DNA of 64,000 nt from Cordia subcordata (GCA_028554755.1 JAPTOF010000001.1:39699501-39763500); one strand, 5' to 3'; shown: positions 21,907 to 38,886, numbered from the stretch's first letter. Translations and numbers: made by a program. The notes: generated by a model from the letters alone, not told the origin.

Positions 21907-24371
21907 GTATAAATATATATACATATATATATGTATATATATATACATATATATATACATATATATATGTATATATATATACATATATATATACATATAC
22001 ATATATTATATACTAATAATATTTAAAAGGTATATATAACTAATGTTAAATCTTAATTTCTTTATGTATTAAACTGTTGGATTTGTTAGTGTAGTTGGAA
22101 TTTACTGTTTGGCGTCTTTTTTATATTAGATTATGTTAGTTGTAACTATTTTTGGCATATAGGAAAATATTGCTATTATGTTACACAATCAAATATACAA
22201 CAATTAAATTCTATAATCAACAAAACGGCGCCTAAAAAACCAAATCAACCGAAACAATTGGTTTCTCTACCATTTTGGCAATTTGGTTTCACAAAATTGT
22301 AAACAGGTTGAATCAATTCGAGTAGAAATTAGGAAGAAAACTACCCAAAATTGCCCATGTACATCCCTAAAAGAAATAGAAGGGCATCATATCCAGCTAT
22401 ACTTTTCATGAATTAAAAGGCCTAAAAGGAAAAAAAAAATAGAAAGAAATAAGTGGTAATTAAAAGGGATCAAAATGAATTAGATGTGGGCAATATGAGA
22501 GACCATCATAGGAGGCTTGTGACTTTGTCTGCGGGGGCATATCATAGCCAATTATACATGTTGGTCTTGAAATCCTTCTTGTTGAGGGAGATTGATGGTT
22601 GTGGGTTGTGATGGTGATGATGAGCGCCTCTGGTTTGGCACGCCGCTTAGAGAATATGAATGATGGTTCCCATTGCACGCCCCCTATCTTGAATTCATCT
22701 CCATATCTCTCTCCCCACATTAACCAGCAAGATTTTATTGCCCAAGTTTCTGAAAGGAAAAAAAAAAAAAAAAAACCCTAATTTCTGGTATGTGTCACTC
22801 CCACAATCATCATATCTTTTATCCCTTTTTTTTTTGTTTCTTGATGTGTTCTCCTATACAGAGCAGCATGTTTTCTGGCTATGTGATGCCCGTAGTGATT
22901 TAGTGCACGTTATCATCATATTATCTTGGCCATATGCCTTATAACATTCCAATTCCAACGTGTCTAAACTCCATTTGTTTTCTGCCTATATTTATATATG
23001 TATACCCTATGTAGTCATGAGTTTCAGACTCACAATTACTCGTTTAAAATATTAAAGTTACTATGGACAAATTATTGGTTGGGATAGTAACGATCTCACT
23101 CTATATAGAGGAAATATAAGTTCGAATTTCAGAAATCGTACTTGAAAATCATTCTTCTTCACTGTTCTCGATCCGATAAAAATAAGTCTAAAGTCTAATG
23201 TGATTCGAGATGCCTTAGCTCAAAAAAATATTGAAGTTTTCAAAACAAAAAGAAAAACAAATTAAATTTATTGATGCAAAGCTTAGAAACATATTACAAC
23301 AAAACTTTTAAATAAAGTGATAATTTTATTTGTATGCATCCTTCTCTTCCCTAGAATTTCATCAATCTTTATACGTAATGTTGCCAAGGTGCACATAAAA
23401 AACATTGACGACCCAAAGGATTTCCCGACATTATATAATTGTGCCAAAAAGAAGGAAGGGGAAAAAGAATCGTATGTAATTATGGTGGTCCTGGGACCAA
23501 ATCTTCCCTCTCGCGGTAATGTATAACTAGTTTGGTGTGTATAGTTTTCGTTATATGCAAATTTAAAAAAAAAAGTTGAATACACATTCAAATTTCACGA
23601 TTTAAACTTATATTTCAATTCATACGATGACCACTTTATCATTATATCAGAATTCTCCCCCTTGATTTTGTGGATTCTAACAAAATTTCATTAAAATGAA
23701 AAGATTTAGACGTGCACTCTCAATCTATATATGTTGACTATTTTACCGTTGTGTCAGTACTCTCCCTTGAGAATATGAATTCAAGCAAAATCTCATTGAA
23801 ATGAAAATGTTAGTACCAAATCAAACGTGACAGGAATTGATTGGAGAATTTAGTTTAATGGAAGTTCAAATAAGTTGGCATGGAATATGTCTGGCAAACG
23901 TGCAGTTTTTTGTAATGATAAGTGTATATATATGCACACACATCAAGAAGAGACATTTATTTACGTAAGCAATTGTTTATGGATATGTACACATTGGCAT
24001 AATAGAGAAGCCACGCGAGGAAATCATCCTTAGAAATTGCAACAATTTGATATATCTTCCACCTTTCTTCTTTTTTTTTTTTTGGGAATTTTTTAGATAT
24101 CATCAGTTCCCCAAAATCCATGAGGATTGTGTGTGGTTACACTTTTTAGCATTGATGAACACATCCACTTGAACGGAATCATCCCAACCCTCTAATTATG
24201 GTTTCTTTTCGATTTCTCTGCCCGGTTCCCCTCCTTATATTGAGGCCTTGTGTTCTCATTTCTCTTCATCCCAACACACACTTCACACACTTTTTTACTT
24301 CTCAGGCAAATAATCTTGCTAGGTGTTATAACTTATAAGCAGTATATATAACTTATAAGCTATATAGAACA
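21246..24371. other. Intergenic region upstream of the thermospermine synthase gene
   Basis: No gene seen. 21872-22013 is a (TA)n tract interspersed with TATACATATA and TATGTATATA, strongly self-complementary. Short A/T homopolymers are frequent. The last ~150 bases before 24372 (ACACACACTTCACACAC, then CTTATAAGC repeated twice) probably contain the leader. I saw no clear operator-like site and no RNA gene. Confidence 0.5.
21872..22013. repeat. (TA)n-type microsatellite
   Basis: About 140 bases of alternating TA with regularly placed CATA/TGTA interruptions. It is perfectly or nearly palindromic over long stretches. Other (TA)n tracts lie at about 24796-24833, 25084-25115, 47147-47164, 54171-54192 and 59668-59714. 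Confidence 0.9.
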
Positions 24372-27888
<3,517 letters not shown>

Positions 27889-28768
27889 ATTTTGAACTGC
27901 CAAGGGAGCGCCCTATTATATAGCACATATAGCATCAAGTTTGGAACACAACATTTTATTCTTCAATGGTTTTCAGTTTTCCCTACTACCACCTTCACCA
28001 TGCCTTGCTTCTTCTGCTTCTGCTTTATCTTGTTTAGTTAAAGAAATGAATATAAAGTCAGTTGGCCTTTCTCTTCTGTTCAATTTGGTGCATCTCATAG
28101 TGGAGTTCACTCGTAAGGGTAAAAAATTATGAAAAAGAACTAATGCTGATGAATTGTTGATGTGTCTTATGAGTGGATTTTACTCTGCTATCGAACATGT
28201 AACATCACTTAATTCTTGTCAAGGATCATTTGAGCCATGCTATACACATGGTCCTAATTTCAGGATCATTTCAACCATACTTAACAAATGGTCCTAATTT
28301 CTAATATTACTTAATATATATATGTCATGAGTGGTCGCAAATCTTGAAGAGAGAAATTATTAAATAAGTGGATCATTTCGACCATGCTCGACACATGGCC
28401 CTGATTTCTATTATTACTCGATGTACGTCATGAGTGGATATAAATCTTGAAGAAAGAAAATCGTAGTCGTAACAACCCAAGCCCAAACCAACCAATTGCC
28501 TGCCACCACGTTGCCCCTAATCATCTGACTCGAAATACTTAATGTTGCTACCATAGTAGCAGTAGCAGCAGTGAACCCAACAACTATAAACTCAAAATAC
28601 AAATTTCACAAAGAAATACGAAGTTGATCACGAGCGTGACAATGAGACAAGAAAAAGAAATAAAATTACATCCAAGCATCCATTTCCATTGTGTATAATC
28701 ACAAAAATTCATACGTTACAAGATTAAACATAAGCAACACATAATCATAATCATCGTCATCATGCAAC
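27889..28768. other. Convergent intergenic spacer ACL5 / PsaD
   Basis: Holds the 3' ends of two genes that converge (ACL5 on plus, PsaD on minus). No gene inside. It contains the three-copy repeat at 28222-28460 listed separately. Confidence 0.5.
28222..28460. repeat. Three-copy imperfect repeat
   Basis: Three direct copies start GGATCATTT at 28223, 28263 and 28370. Each continues as NNNCCATRCTNNACANATGGYCCTRATTTC. The second and third copies extend further, through GTCATGAGTGG and AAATCTTGAAGARAGAAA, for about 95 bases. It is non-coding. Confidence 0.75.
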
Positions 28769-29395
28769 TTACAAGTCATACACTTGCTTGCCAGTGAACT
28801 TAACCTCAATGGGGCTAATATTCTTACCAATCGATCTCATGTTCTGACCAACACCTTGACGACCAGGGTTGACTTTTTCGGGGTAGACACCATCTTTGGG
28901 GTGCAAATACTGAACCTCACCATTGGGGAACACCCTGTAAAACTGGTACTTAATCTTGTACTTAGACCTCAGCCTTGTCCCAAGAGCCAAACACTGTTCT
29001 TTTCTTGCAAGCTTAAGCAGATTCGGACCTTGTCTCATGATGGCTGCACCACCTGTAGGCATCTCAAAGATTTGTTCTTTCGGAGATTCCCACGTGATCA
29101 CGTAGAACTCCTCGACTTGTGCCTTCCGGAGTAATCCACCGGTGCTGCCGGCGAAGATTGGTGATGGGGTGTTAGGGTCCAGCTCCGGCGGGGTGAAGCC
29201 AACAGGTGCTGGCTCAGCTTCTTTGGTTGGTGCAGCTGCGGATTCTTCAGCCATGGCTCTGATGGTGGTGCATTTTGGCATGGTGGGTGACTTGATCAGT
29301 GGCTTCAAGAATGAAGCTGTTGATGATTGCTGCTTCCACGGTGGTGCCACCATGCTAGTTGGGGTGAAGAGGGAGGCTTGAGTTGCCATGGCCAT
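28769..29395 (-). CDS. psaD: Photosystem I reaction centre subunit II (PsaD), chloroplast precursor
   Basis: Stromal subunit of photosystem I that docks ferredoxin and stabilises PsaC. One exon, 208 aa, the usual length for plant precursors; PsaD genes are typically intronless. Residues 1 to about 47 are a Ser/Thr/Pro-rich chloroplast transit peptide, followed by the alanine- and glutamate-rich N-terminus of the mature protein ([16 protein letters not shown]). The conserved core includes [58 protein letters not shown] and [20 protein letters not shown]. The first ATG at 29395 is used because MAMATQ is a typical precursor start. Two GATAAG boxes lie upstream (29533-29552). Nothing is damaged. 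Confidence 0.97.
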   Translation of the reverse strand: MAMATQASLFTPTSMVAPPWKQQSSTASFLKPLIKSPTMPKCTTIRAMAEESAAAPTKEAEPAPVGFTPPELDPNTPSPIFAGSTGGLLRKAQVEEFYVITWESPKEQIFEMPTGGAAIMRQGPNLLKLARKEQCLALGTRLRSKYKIKYQFYRVFPNGEVQYLHPKDGVYPEKVNPGRQGVGQNMRSIGKNISPIEVKFTGKQVYDL

Positions 29396-29532
29396 GGTGA
29401 GATTGAAGAGAGGATTTGAGAATTGGTAATGGAGATTGTTGTGTGTGTGTGTGGAATGTGTGGAGAGATGGTTTGTTTTTGTGAAGACTGAACTCTGGGA
29501 TTTTCTGATGGGTGGTGGAGATGTGGATATTG

Positions 29533-29557
29533 GATAAGGTGATATCGATAAGCCAAT
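29533..29557 (-). promoter_or_regulatory. Paired I-box-like GATAAG motifs and CCAAT upstream of PsaD
   Basis: GATAAG occurs at 29533-29538 and 29547-29552 (as written on plus), followed by CCAAT at 29553-29557, about 140-160 bases upstream of the PsaD start codon. GATAAG boxes are known in light-regulated plant promoters, and nuclear photosystem genes often lack a TATA box. The motif is seen; its use here is inferred. Confidence 0.35.
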
Positions 29558-29599
29558 TAGAAGTTGTGAATTTGATATGGGGGTGTTAGCTAAATCTAT

Positions 29600-32500
29600 G
29601 GTTCCTTATTCTCTTGCCATGTATCTAGTTGGTTGTAATGCTGGATTTTTTCTTAAATCCAAAAGAAAGAAAAAAAAAAGGAAAAAAATTTTTTTTAAAA
29701 AAAAAGGTGATTAACAAGTCGTTGGTTGAAATAATAATAATCTTATTTTCTAAAAAGATAATAGAAATTTGAATATTGGAAAGTACACTTATTAAAAGGG
29801 TTTTCTTTCAATGCCTTTGACTTGATAAGGATAGTTTTATATCTAAAGTAATTAAAAAAAAAAGGGAACTGAGTATCTGTAAAATGCTACATGTGTCGAC
29901 TTAGCATGATTAAAGATTTTAATTTAAGGTTATGTCATTCCATGACAAATATTATCTGGCCTAAACTTGTCTCAAGTATGGAGACATCATTGTGATATAG
30001 AGTTTATGACGTTGTTTCGGATTCAAATGGTTCATTGTAGAGCGAATAACTTGAATCGGATTCAAAATCGTTCAATGTAGAGCTAACTTATTGTCACATA
30101 AAAGAAAAAACTATGGGTAAATGGCATCTAACCTCCATAGTTTGTTATCCGTGTATATTATCTCTATTATAGTTTTAAAATAAGCACGGACTTTATGATT
30201 TAAAAACACAAGCATAGTTATAGTGTGTTTTGAATGATCTTATTTTAAGTTACTTATCTTATTGAAATTTAGAGATATATTATAAGACTTAAGTTATCTT
30301 ATCAAATACAATATGTATTTTATAGTTGTAAAAAATAAGATAAGATGGATTGCTTATTTCTTATAAGATAAAAAGTATGATTTTATTTTGAATTTTCATA
30401 CGATGCATTATAAGATTTCTTAAATCTTATAAGATGTACTTTCATTTTAATAGAATAAGTATCTTAAAATAAAACTATAACAAAGTCTATCTTTCAGATT
30501 TAACAACACGTTTTTTCAAAACAATGGGAACGCAATAAAAATGGATTTGCTCTTATATAAAACAAAGGGACAAATTACATCTAACCTCCTTGTGCTAAGC
30601 CATAAGTACATGATAACCCCATTTATTTTTGCATAAAAGCATGATACTCCTTGTTTTAAAGATACATATTTTGCTTTCTTGCTAAAAAACGACATTACCA
30701 ATTGGATGATTGCGCACTAATTTTTAAAGTAGATGAGATTTCGTATATATTTTAAAATTATAAGGAGATAACTACACTTATTATAAACCTATTATAAACC
30801 ATAAAAGAATAAGCTGCTATTTACCAAAATTATTATTGACCACGAAAATTATTTGTAGAGAAATTGATGCAAATCACTTTGAGAGGATACACTTAATGTG
30901 TATGTAAATGGTGTTATTACTAGAGGATAACTATAGAAAAAAGATGCCTATGGCTTAAAATAAAACAATACTACTTCGACTCTTGCAAGTAAATATGTAT
31001 ATACTAGTATTATACCAGTACATTTGACATATCATATTATTAAAAACTTAAACTATTAAAAAGTTAATAAAATTTATTTATAGTCTTTAACAAAAAAATA
31101 GATGCATTTGATCAATAAATTATATTTTTAGTTAGTTATATTATATTATAATATATATGTATGTATATAAGCAGATATACATACATACATATATATATAT
31201 ACACAAATATTAGATATAGATATTATTATATAGATAGATAGATGTAGATGCACATAGATATAAATATAAATATAATATACAAATACAAATTGACAGACAA
31301 ATCATCAACATTATATTTTGATAGATTAATTGTTGGATTATAAAAGTAATTTAAGTTTAGAAATGGATAATTTTAAACTATTCAGGACTAATATAGTTAT
31401 ATATATAGGTAAATAGATATAGACAAAGATAGGTAGGCAGTTGTATATTTTGCGATTTAAGAAATAGATAAATAGACTATATTATAAATTGCAAAATTAT
31501 TGGAAGAGTTCCCTTATAATATATATATATATATGTATATATATATGTAGAGATTGCACAGGTGCGATGCACGTGAGTTTTTCTAATCTATCTATTAAAT
31601 ATATAAATTTGAACTGGATGAACCACATTTGTTCTCTCCAAAATTTCTAGCTCACGTAAAGCTATCACATGTTATTTGTACTTGAAAAGGAAAATATTAC
31701 TATGTACATTAAAACGGAAATACTAATTTGTTACATTAAAAAGATGTTCAATAAATAATAGAAATATGTCAATCTACATCGTTCGTGATTTTTCTTTCTA
31801 AAATTATTAGAAAATATAAAAGTTTTAATCAATGTTGAAAATTTAATATGACAAATATATCTATATTTTATCTCTCACATTAGTTGTCAAAACTGACCAT
31901 TAACAATAACAAAAATATAAAAATATTCATCTCTTTTGTGTATCACAAGGGTACTATACTATTTAAATTATATATTATAAATTCAAATAATATATTGTGT
32001 AATTGTCTTTTCTTATATTATTGGATACATATATTACTTATATTATTAATTTAATGATACTTATTTTAATTCTTTTATATATTACATGTAAATAAAATTA
32101 TATTTAATTTTCTAATACATGGCACGGAAGAAAGACTAGTAAAACATTATCCATAATCATAAACATTAATAACATCATATAAGTAAAAGAATCATAAATT
32201 TTTTTAATCTATTTGTACATATTTTAAGTACTTTATTTTTTTCTTGGATTATTAAGATATTCGTAAAATACTCCAAACATAGAATATTTATATATAAAAA
32301 GATGATTTATTATGTTTATATAGCTATAGTAATAATGGAAAAAGGAGTATTGTTCATGTGGTGTTTTTATCCTTACATGCGCTCACAAGGTGATCTAATC
32401 GATGAGGCAAGGAGTTGACAAATGAAGAAACCAAAACATAGAACAAATATTTGTTCTAATTATTTCTTTTTTCAATCTTTTAATACCAAAATGTTCAAGA

Positions 32501-32600
32501 TAAATAAGTGTAAAATCACGCCAAATTCACTTAAAAGTCATCAACTCTTCCATACATCAAAAGACAAACAACTACTAATGTAGCTAATCAGTAATATGCT
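29600..32600. other. AT-rich intergenic region between PsaD and lipoxygenase
   Basis: No gene found. Short stretches resemble dispersed repeats, e.g. GGTAAATGGCATCTAACCTCC (30116) and ACAAATTACATCTAACCTCC (30571), which begin alike and may be two copies of one repeat. 30230-30480 is rich in CTTATAAGATA/TATCTTATAAG and could fold on itself. 31140-31280 and 31520-31550 are TA/TATG-rich. It lies between the 5' side of PsaD and the 3' side of the lipoxygenase gene. Confidence 0.45.
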
Positions 32601-32807
32601 ATCCAGGTCTAATCCAATTTCATATTTTCATTATACATAAAAGAACGAATAGACAAAATGAATTCTGCTTTCTTCTAAGCTTCAAGAATACTCTACAGCA
32701 TCCCAATTTTGTTCGCTTTTCGGTTTGTAGGAGGCAAAACCTCGATACTACATGATTATCTCGGGATGTTTCATGCCTTCTATCTTTTGAGTCAGTAAGA
32801 TTAGATC

Positions 32808-35800
32808 TCATATAGAGACACTATTAGGAATTCCCATGCCAGTACGGCCACCATTTCCTCTCACATCTGATGTGTTTGGATACAGCAATGTGTAAGGCAC
32901 CTTCACTGGTCCATATCTATTCTTCAATCTCTCATCATTGTTCCTATCTGCTATCCTCTTTTCGATTTCGACTAGTTTGGCCCTGAATCTTTCAAATGCC
33001 TGTCGTGCTTGGATATCCGAAGTCCATTCAGGAGTGTCTCTCTGCCCAAGATAAAGTTCATCTGAAAAATGCGTGGACAAAATCTCTATCAGGGAGATTC
33101 CAGTGAGGGTCTGCAACTGGGCTGTGATTGTTCTCAGGAAAACTAAATCAGGATTCTCTTCGAGCTCAGAGTATTCAGGACTGCCTGGCTCGGGCATGAA
33201 TTGTCTGCTTATAGTCGGGCGATTTGGGAGGTAGCCAGCATAAGGATACTGGCCGAAATTTACTGCTGCGTGGAGAGCAGAAGCCACCCAAATGATAACT
33301 GTGCATGTTTCTACTAGTTCAGCTCGTGTCTGCATCCGAGGCCACCATGGCTTATCTTTTAAGTCACCATGACCGACATTGCGAAGCTCTGCCCACCATG
33401 ATTGGAGTTCAGTATCGGATTGGACTGTTTCATCAGTGTGGTAGTAGAAAGAACAATATTCATAAACCCAGTCTTTTATTGCAGACCAGATCTCAAGCCC
33501 ATCAACAGCGTAAGGATAGTCCTCTACTAGCAGTTTGAGGCCGTGTGGTTGGCTTGAGTCTGCAATTGCCATTCCTCTGCGATAAGCAAAAAAAGGGGAA
33601 CTAATTAGAGAAGTTGGACAAGAGCTGCCATTTCAGAAGAGGTCTTAGTTCAAAGCTGGTGGATTGACCTTTTAAGCAGATCAGCAGGAAGTGCCTGCTC
33701 TGGGAAAACCCAATTCTTGTAGATGACAGCAGACATTTCCATGGCATACTTTGCTGGAAAGACGGTGAATTCAAGTATTCCGCCTGCATTGATTAGTGTA
33801 TGCCGTGCCAGGGCATTTATGTTCATTGTATCGCGGAAGTGTGGCTGCAGAAGCTTGTATATTGGATGAAGCACGCTCAAATGCCTATTTGTTGAAATGA
33901 CAAATGGCTCTATCACCGCATGGGTGTTCAACCTGCACAATATGGATTATAATCAATTAAGGTAGTGATTTTCAATGCCAGGCCAAACTTTCAAAGTGTT
34001 TCACAAGGATCATGTTTGCTGTTATGCGCACCAGTGGCTAATAAGCTGATGGTTGCCAGAATCATTGACAGCAGCATAAGCTTTGGCAAGTTGCCACATT
34101 GAACCTTCTATTCCATGTTCAGCTGGAGTATACACTTGACTGGTGGCACCATGTGCATCTCCTTGTGGATGTGGTAAGCTCAACTCAATTGCTAATGGCT
34201 TCAATGTACCATTGTCCTGGAGAAAGAGGAGAGTTCGAGTAGCATAAGTCTTCGTGGTAGTACTGTTGATTCGCCTAAGGTATGGCATTAGAGCATCATG
34301 ATGATCTAATATGAACAGCTTGTTGTTCATTATTGCCTGTTGAGGAATCATAACAAAAGAAAAACTTGAATGTGATAGACAAACAAGACAAAAAAAAACA
34401 TTGCATTCCAACGTATGGTTATATAAGAGATAAGCAATCCATTTCTTAAGCAGGCTCCTTATCTACTTGCATACATGTGTGCATATTTGTTGTGTCAGTG
34501 AACTTATCAGTACAGAGAAGAAATTATTACTTCATCTACAGTTTGCCCGTTCAAGTTTTCCTCAATCTGCCCTCTTGTAATCGAACTGGTTTGATTACCG
34601 TATGTGTCCGGATCTAGCTTGCTTTCAGGTGGAAACTCCTGGAAGGTGGAAACTTAAGTGAGTACTAACATCCAAAAATTGATAACTGGATTAACAAGTG
34701 CTTTTCCTATACTGTTTGTGGGATTTTCTTTATTTATTTCTTACCTGGAGGCGCCGGATGACAATTGGATTGACTCCAGCTAACATTTCTCGTGCAAATT
34801 CTTCATCCGTCCTCCATGCAGACCTATCCTCTGTGATAAATTCCATTAGGGGCTCATTGCTTCATATAAAGAAGTAGCGTCTAGATTCTAGTATGATTTA
34901 AGAACCTACTGAAATTGAGGATAAAGGCACTGGAAATTGAAATGCAGACTTTGGGGATTTTCATATAGATACCTCTAATGACATCTGGCATTGGGAATTC
35001 GGGTGTGCATTTACCATCAATCCGAAAAAGTTTTCTCAATGGCTCCCAGGGGATGCATTTCTTGGGTTCATCCGGCCTGCACGTATCAGGCAACTCACTC
35101 TGATCCTTATAGAGGTCAAGCACATCCTGGAAGCTGTCAAATTCATTGATAGTTTTGTCAAATACAGCTTTAATTTCTGGAATCAGCACCTCGCACAAGG
35201 ATCTAAAAGCATAGTCAATGAAATCCGAAAATTTCCCCTGACTGAAACGTTCATCTCGTGGGACATAAATATTCAAATTACACAATGACAACCGGCTTTC
35301 TGTTTCCATATCTGCAGAAACAATATCAGAACTTGATTAAGTCCAACCTTGGTTCCACTACGTGTGGTCGGTTTATGTGTAATTGTAGGTTCAAATTGAT
35401 TACGCAATGAGGTTAATAATATAAGTCAGATTGGCGATTTTTCTAACCTTCTCTATTTGGTGGGCGGCCTGTTCTTCCCCTGCAAGGATATGGATAGTCC
35501 TCGGATCCTCCAAGAACCGGACGTGCATAGTCAACTCCTTTCTCAGGGAGTCCCAAGTCATTGTAGTATGCGTAGTCATAAACTCTGTCCCATTCTTGGA
35601 GCATGCCAGATCCATTTCCGCGTAGATTATTAAGTTCTTCTTCTCTGTATGGATGAAGGGCTTCAGGCGTATCACGTGGCAAGTACGGCTAATCACAGAA
35701 CCATCAAGTTACTCATCAGTGATCTGTTTAGTTCATTGCTACAGGAACAGTTAGAAATGTACTAATCAGATCTTGACAAATCAAATTAAACTTCAGCAAG

Positions 35801-37554
35801 TCCTTGCCTTATTAAATGGGACTGCTGATTCGTAAACTTTTGATAATGACATTAAACAAACATCAATTTCTTCCTTGATTGATTGGAAAAAAAACAAAAA
35901 AAAGACAAGACAACAATTATAGAGCTTTTTCACCACAAGGGCCAATACAACAAAGTGGAGCTCATAAGTGAGGAGCATTCTGGTAGAAGCATCGAAAATG
36001 ATCCTTTATTTCTTCATGCGTCATCTCATAATCTTCATTTGTCATGTCATAATCTTATGTCTTCTGGATATGCCTCTCTTTCTGTGACGATAATGTTTTC
36101 ACATCTCCATAATCACTTGCAACCACTTACCACTATTGATACAGATGACTTCAAACTATGACATAATGCTATTTTCCCCTCATATTATAGTAAGGATTGT
36201 TTTACTTCTCTTTAGTGATCTATTATCATCATCTTCATAATCTAATTCGAGGTACAAAAATACCTTGTTCGCGAAGAATACGCGATCATACTTATAGCGA
36301 AAAGCCGGATAAATCCAGGAGTTGCAGACAAAATGGAGTCCACCATGTCCTGGAACGTCTTCTAAGGTGAGTCTCTTGAGGTAGAACTCACTATGTTGAT
36401 TGTTTCTGATAATGAAAGCACCAGGAAATCCCCAGGACTCATCCCAATCAAACTCAACGTTGAATATAACATCTTGATCATTAGCTGCTACTGTTGAAGT
36501 GTTTCTTGTAGAATTCAACTTCTCCAAGAATGCTTTTTTCCCCAACATACCTCTTGATCCACGTCCTACACAACATTAATGAAACGTATAGTTTTTGTTC
36601 AACTAAAAATGATGCTAAATGTCGTAAACTGAAAATATAACTAGTTCAATTAAAAAGAGAGCAATATCTCAAATAGTATTTGTCAACTCGGGGTACAAGG
36701 CCTGCAAACGAAACTGATGTCATACACTGAAAATATAACTACTGGACCACAAATTAAACATCCACAATGGAACTTAAGGTGAACCTACAGTCACATATTA
36801 CTTTTCCTATTAATAGGACACATTAAATTATTCCTTTGACAAAATTATTCCTTTGACAAAAACCATGCAGTGCAAAAGCAAATATACATATATGTATTTA
36901 TGTATATAAACCATAAGTTATGTTGAATGTATTTTCTGGTTATTTTTTCGTTTTGTATCCACTTTTTCCATCTTATTGGCTAAAATAAAAATAATAATCA
37001 TGATTACAATAACAACACTTGTAATAGAACTAGAAACCTTTCTGTTGCTTTATATTGAAAAAATATAACTACAATACTAGTAGTATACTACTCACCTTAA
37101 ATTCAAGAAGTTCTAAAATCAATTCTCAGTGATTACAAGTGTTATACTATCTGTTTTTGGCCTCCTTAAATTCACACACAAGAGGTGTCATGTCCCTGAG
37201 CCAGACCCTATGCTCGCAAGTAAGATTGATGTTGTAAATATAAAAAATAATTATTTGAACCACGTAAGACTGGGTTTGGACTGGGGGGCATGACGATACG
37301 CCAACAATGAAGGCAGTAAGCAAACCTGGATCACAATAAACAGCACTGATGAGTTGCAGAGAGACACCTTTGCCAAAAAGCTCATAAACATGATCAAGAA
37401 AGCGATCACTCTTCTTCATCAACACCACCGACCCTTTGATCTTTATAACATCTCCATTCTTGGTTTCTTCATCAGGTTCATCTCGAGTCTTTCCACACAT
37501 AGTACCCAGTATTTTCTCGAGCATCTGTGTCCAACATGGTGGGCACAACCCCAT
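32808..37554 (-). CDS. Linoleate 9S-lipoxygenase
   Basis: Non-haem iron dioxygenase that adds O2 to linoleic/linolenic acid, feeding 9-oxylipin formation; this type is cytosolic. Nine exons read right to left: 37326-37554, 36264-36565, 35448-35688, 34973-35311, 34745-34830, 34531-34638, 34032-34336, 33669-33932, 32808-33576; 880 aa, close to plant type-1 LOX length. An N-terminal PLAT/LH2 domain (to about residue 180) precedes the catalytic domain. Iron ligands visible: His536 and His541 (HWLNTH), His727 and Asn731 (HAAVN), and the C-terminal Ile880 (PNSVSI). The pocket text EFTVFP has the Thr-Val pair typical of 9-LOX rather than 13-LOX. No chloroplast transit peptide is evident. Translation could also begin at Met11 (37524); the first ATG was chosen. 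A TATA-like TATAAAAT lies about 85 bases upstream. Intron phases agree at every junction and no lesion was found. 9-specificity is inferred from this residue pair and overall similarity. Confidence 0.94.
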
Positions 37555-37635
37555 TGCAGACAGCTTGAGTTAGCATACAGTACTAAGAAATGTATTTAAT
37601 GACTCCACTGCAATAACAATGTATGTGAACATCAT

Positions 37636-37643
37636 ATTTTATA
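37636..37643 (-). promoter_or_regulatory. Probable TATA box of the lipoxygenase gene
   Basis: TATAAAAT on the minus strand, about 82-89 bases upstream of the first ATG at 37554. Position and sequence are suitable for a plant TATA box. No other evidence. Confidence 0.4.
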
Positions 37644-37689
37644 GTAGGAGGCTACAGGAGCGGGATTCGAATTCTCCCGTATCAACAGT

Positions 37690-37889
37690 ATTCTCATATT
37701 AATATAAAGAAAATCGTAATTATTTATGTAACCATCATTTAATCAAATTTTAAAAAAGTATAATTTTTTTAAAATGCTTTTTCTCACTTTCATTACTCAC
37801 TCTTTTCAGAATTTAATTTTTATAAATGGTTGAGATAATATTTTATAAACATAAATAATGAAGATTTTCTCTTCATATCAATATGAGAG
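37690..37889. mobile_element. Short inverted-repeat element upstream of the lipoxygenase gene
   Basis: The left arm 37690-37729 (ATTCTCATATTAATATAAAG, AAAATCGTAATTATTTATGT) is the imperfect reverse complement of the right arm 37849-37889 (ACATAAATAATGAAGATTTT, CTCTTCATATCAATATGAGAG). It is about 200 bases and non-coding. It lies about 140 bases upstream of the lipoxygenase start, so it may be part of that promoter. Confidence 0.55.
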
Positions 37890-37899
37890 GGTCGTGATC

Positions 37900-38880
37900 C
37901 ACTGGAATAACTCAATAGGATAGGGCCTAAAGTCAACATACAATACGAGAGTTTTATAAGTTTTGTTTAAACTTTATCTTTTAACATTTTAATATATATA
38001 AAGTTATTAACTAAATTCTTATAATTGATATGTTTAATATTTTTTTCTGAATAGATATTATAGTCAATTTATTTAGTATTTTGTCAGTCATTGGTAATCT
38101 TAGGTAAGATTTTACTAATTTTAATTTTGGAAAACTTGTTTTCACCAAAGCAATAATTAACTACTGGAATTGTTAACATTATTTATAAGTAATATTTATA
38201 TTTGGAAAGGAATCAAGTCTTTATATATGATTGATTATATCAATTAAAGTATTATCTTTTTATATATACAATTTCTTTTAAAACTTTTAATATTAAAAAT
38301 AAATTTATTTGTACATTTTCTCTTAAAAATCTTTATTCTAAAAATAAATCTAAATAATCAATATGTAAGTAACTAATAAGAGGGTTACAATTGACTAATT
38401 AGGAGGGAGATTGAGATTTTTATTATGGATTGTGGGGCTTTTTTATAAATTTTTTGTTAAAATAAAATCTCAACTTTTTTTATAATTAGATAAATAATAA
38501 TATTTTAAGAGTTAGGATTTTTTTTTTTTTTGAAAATTTATGTTGTGCTCATTATATGCTTATTTGAAATATTAATTTTAAAAAATATATTAAATTTGAA
38601 AAGTATATAATTTTATATTTAAATAAATATATAACAAACACATCATTAAAGTAAAGACTTTACTTGCTTACTTGAAAGAGCCACCGTACAGAAGGCAGGT
38701 TCCAAATCTACTTTGCAAGCGATTTTCTTTTTTCCCCTAACAATATTCTATTGACTTTGCGAAGACTTGGTTTAATGCACCAGCTAGTACTTTATACATG
38801 TTTCGATTTACTCTTCACATATTGGAGTGTGATGGTGGGGTACGAATAAATTAGAGCCTTGACTTAGTTCTATCAAAAAG
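37900..38880. other. AT-rich gene-free stretch
   Basis: Very AT-rich, with no open frame of interest and no clear repeat structure recognised. Confidence 0.5.
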
Positions 38881-38886
38881 TAGTCA

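Noticed and set aside
21830..22039. 69-codon frame of Tyr and Ile repeats
   Set aside because: Translation of a (TA)n microsatellite; not a gene.
22460..22720. 86-codon minus-strand frame and its plus-strand overlap
   Set aside because: No conserved motif, low-complexity composition; I checked for plant miRNA or ta-siRNA text there and saw none.
23949..23954. GAGACA, an auxin-response-like hexamer upstream of ACL5
   Set aside because: A single six-base match about 420 bases from the start codon is expected by chance; not listed as a site.
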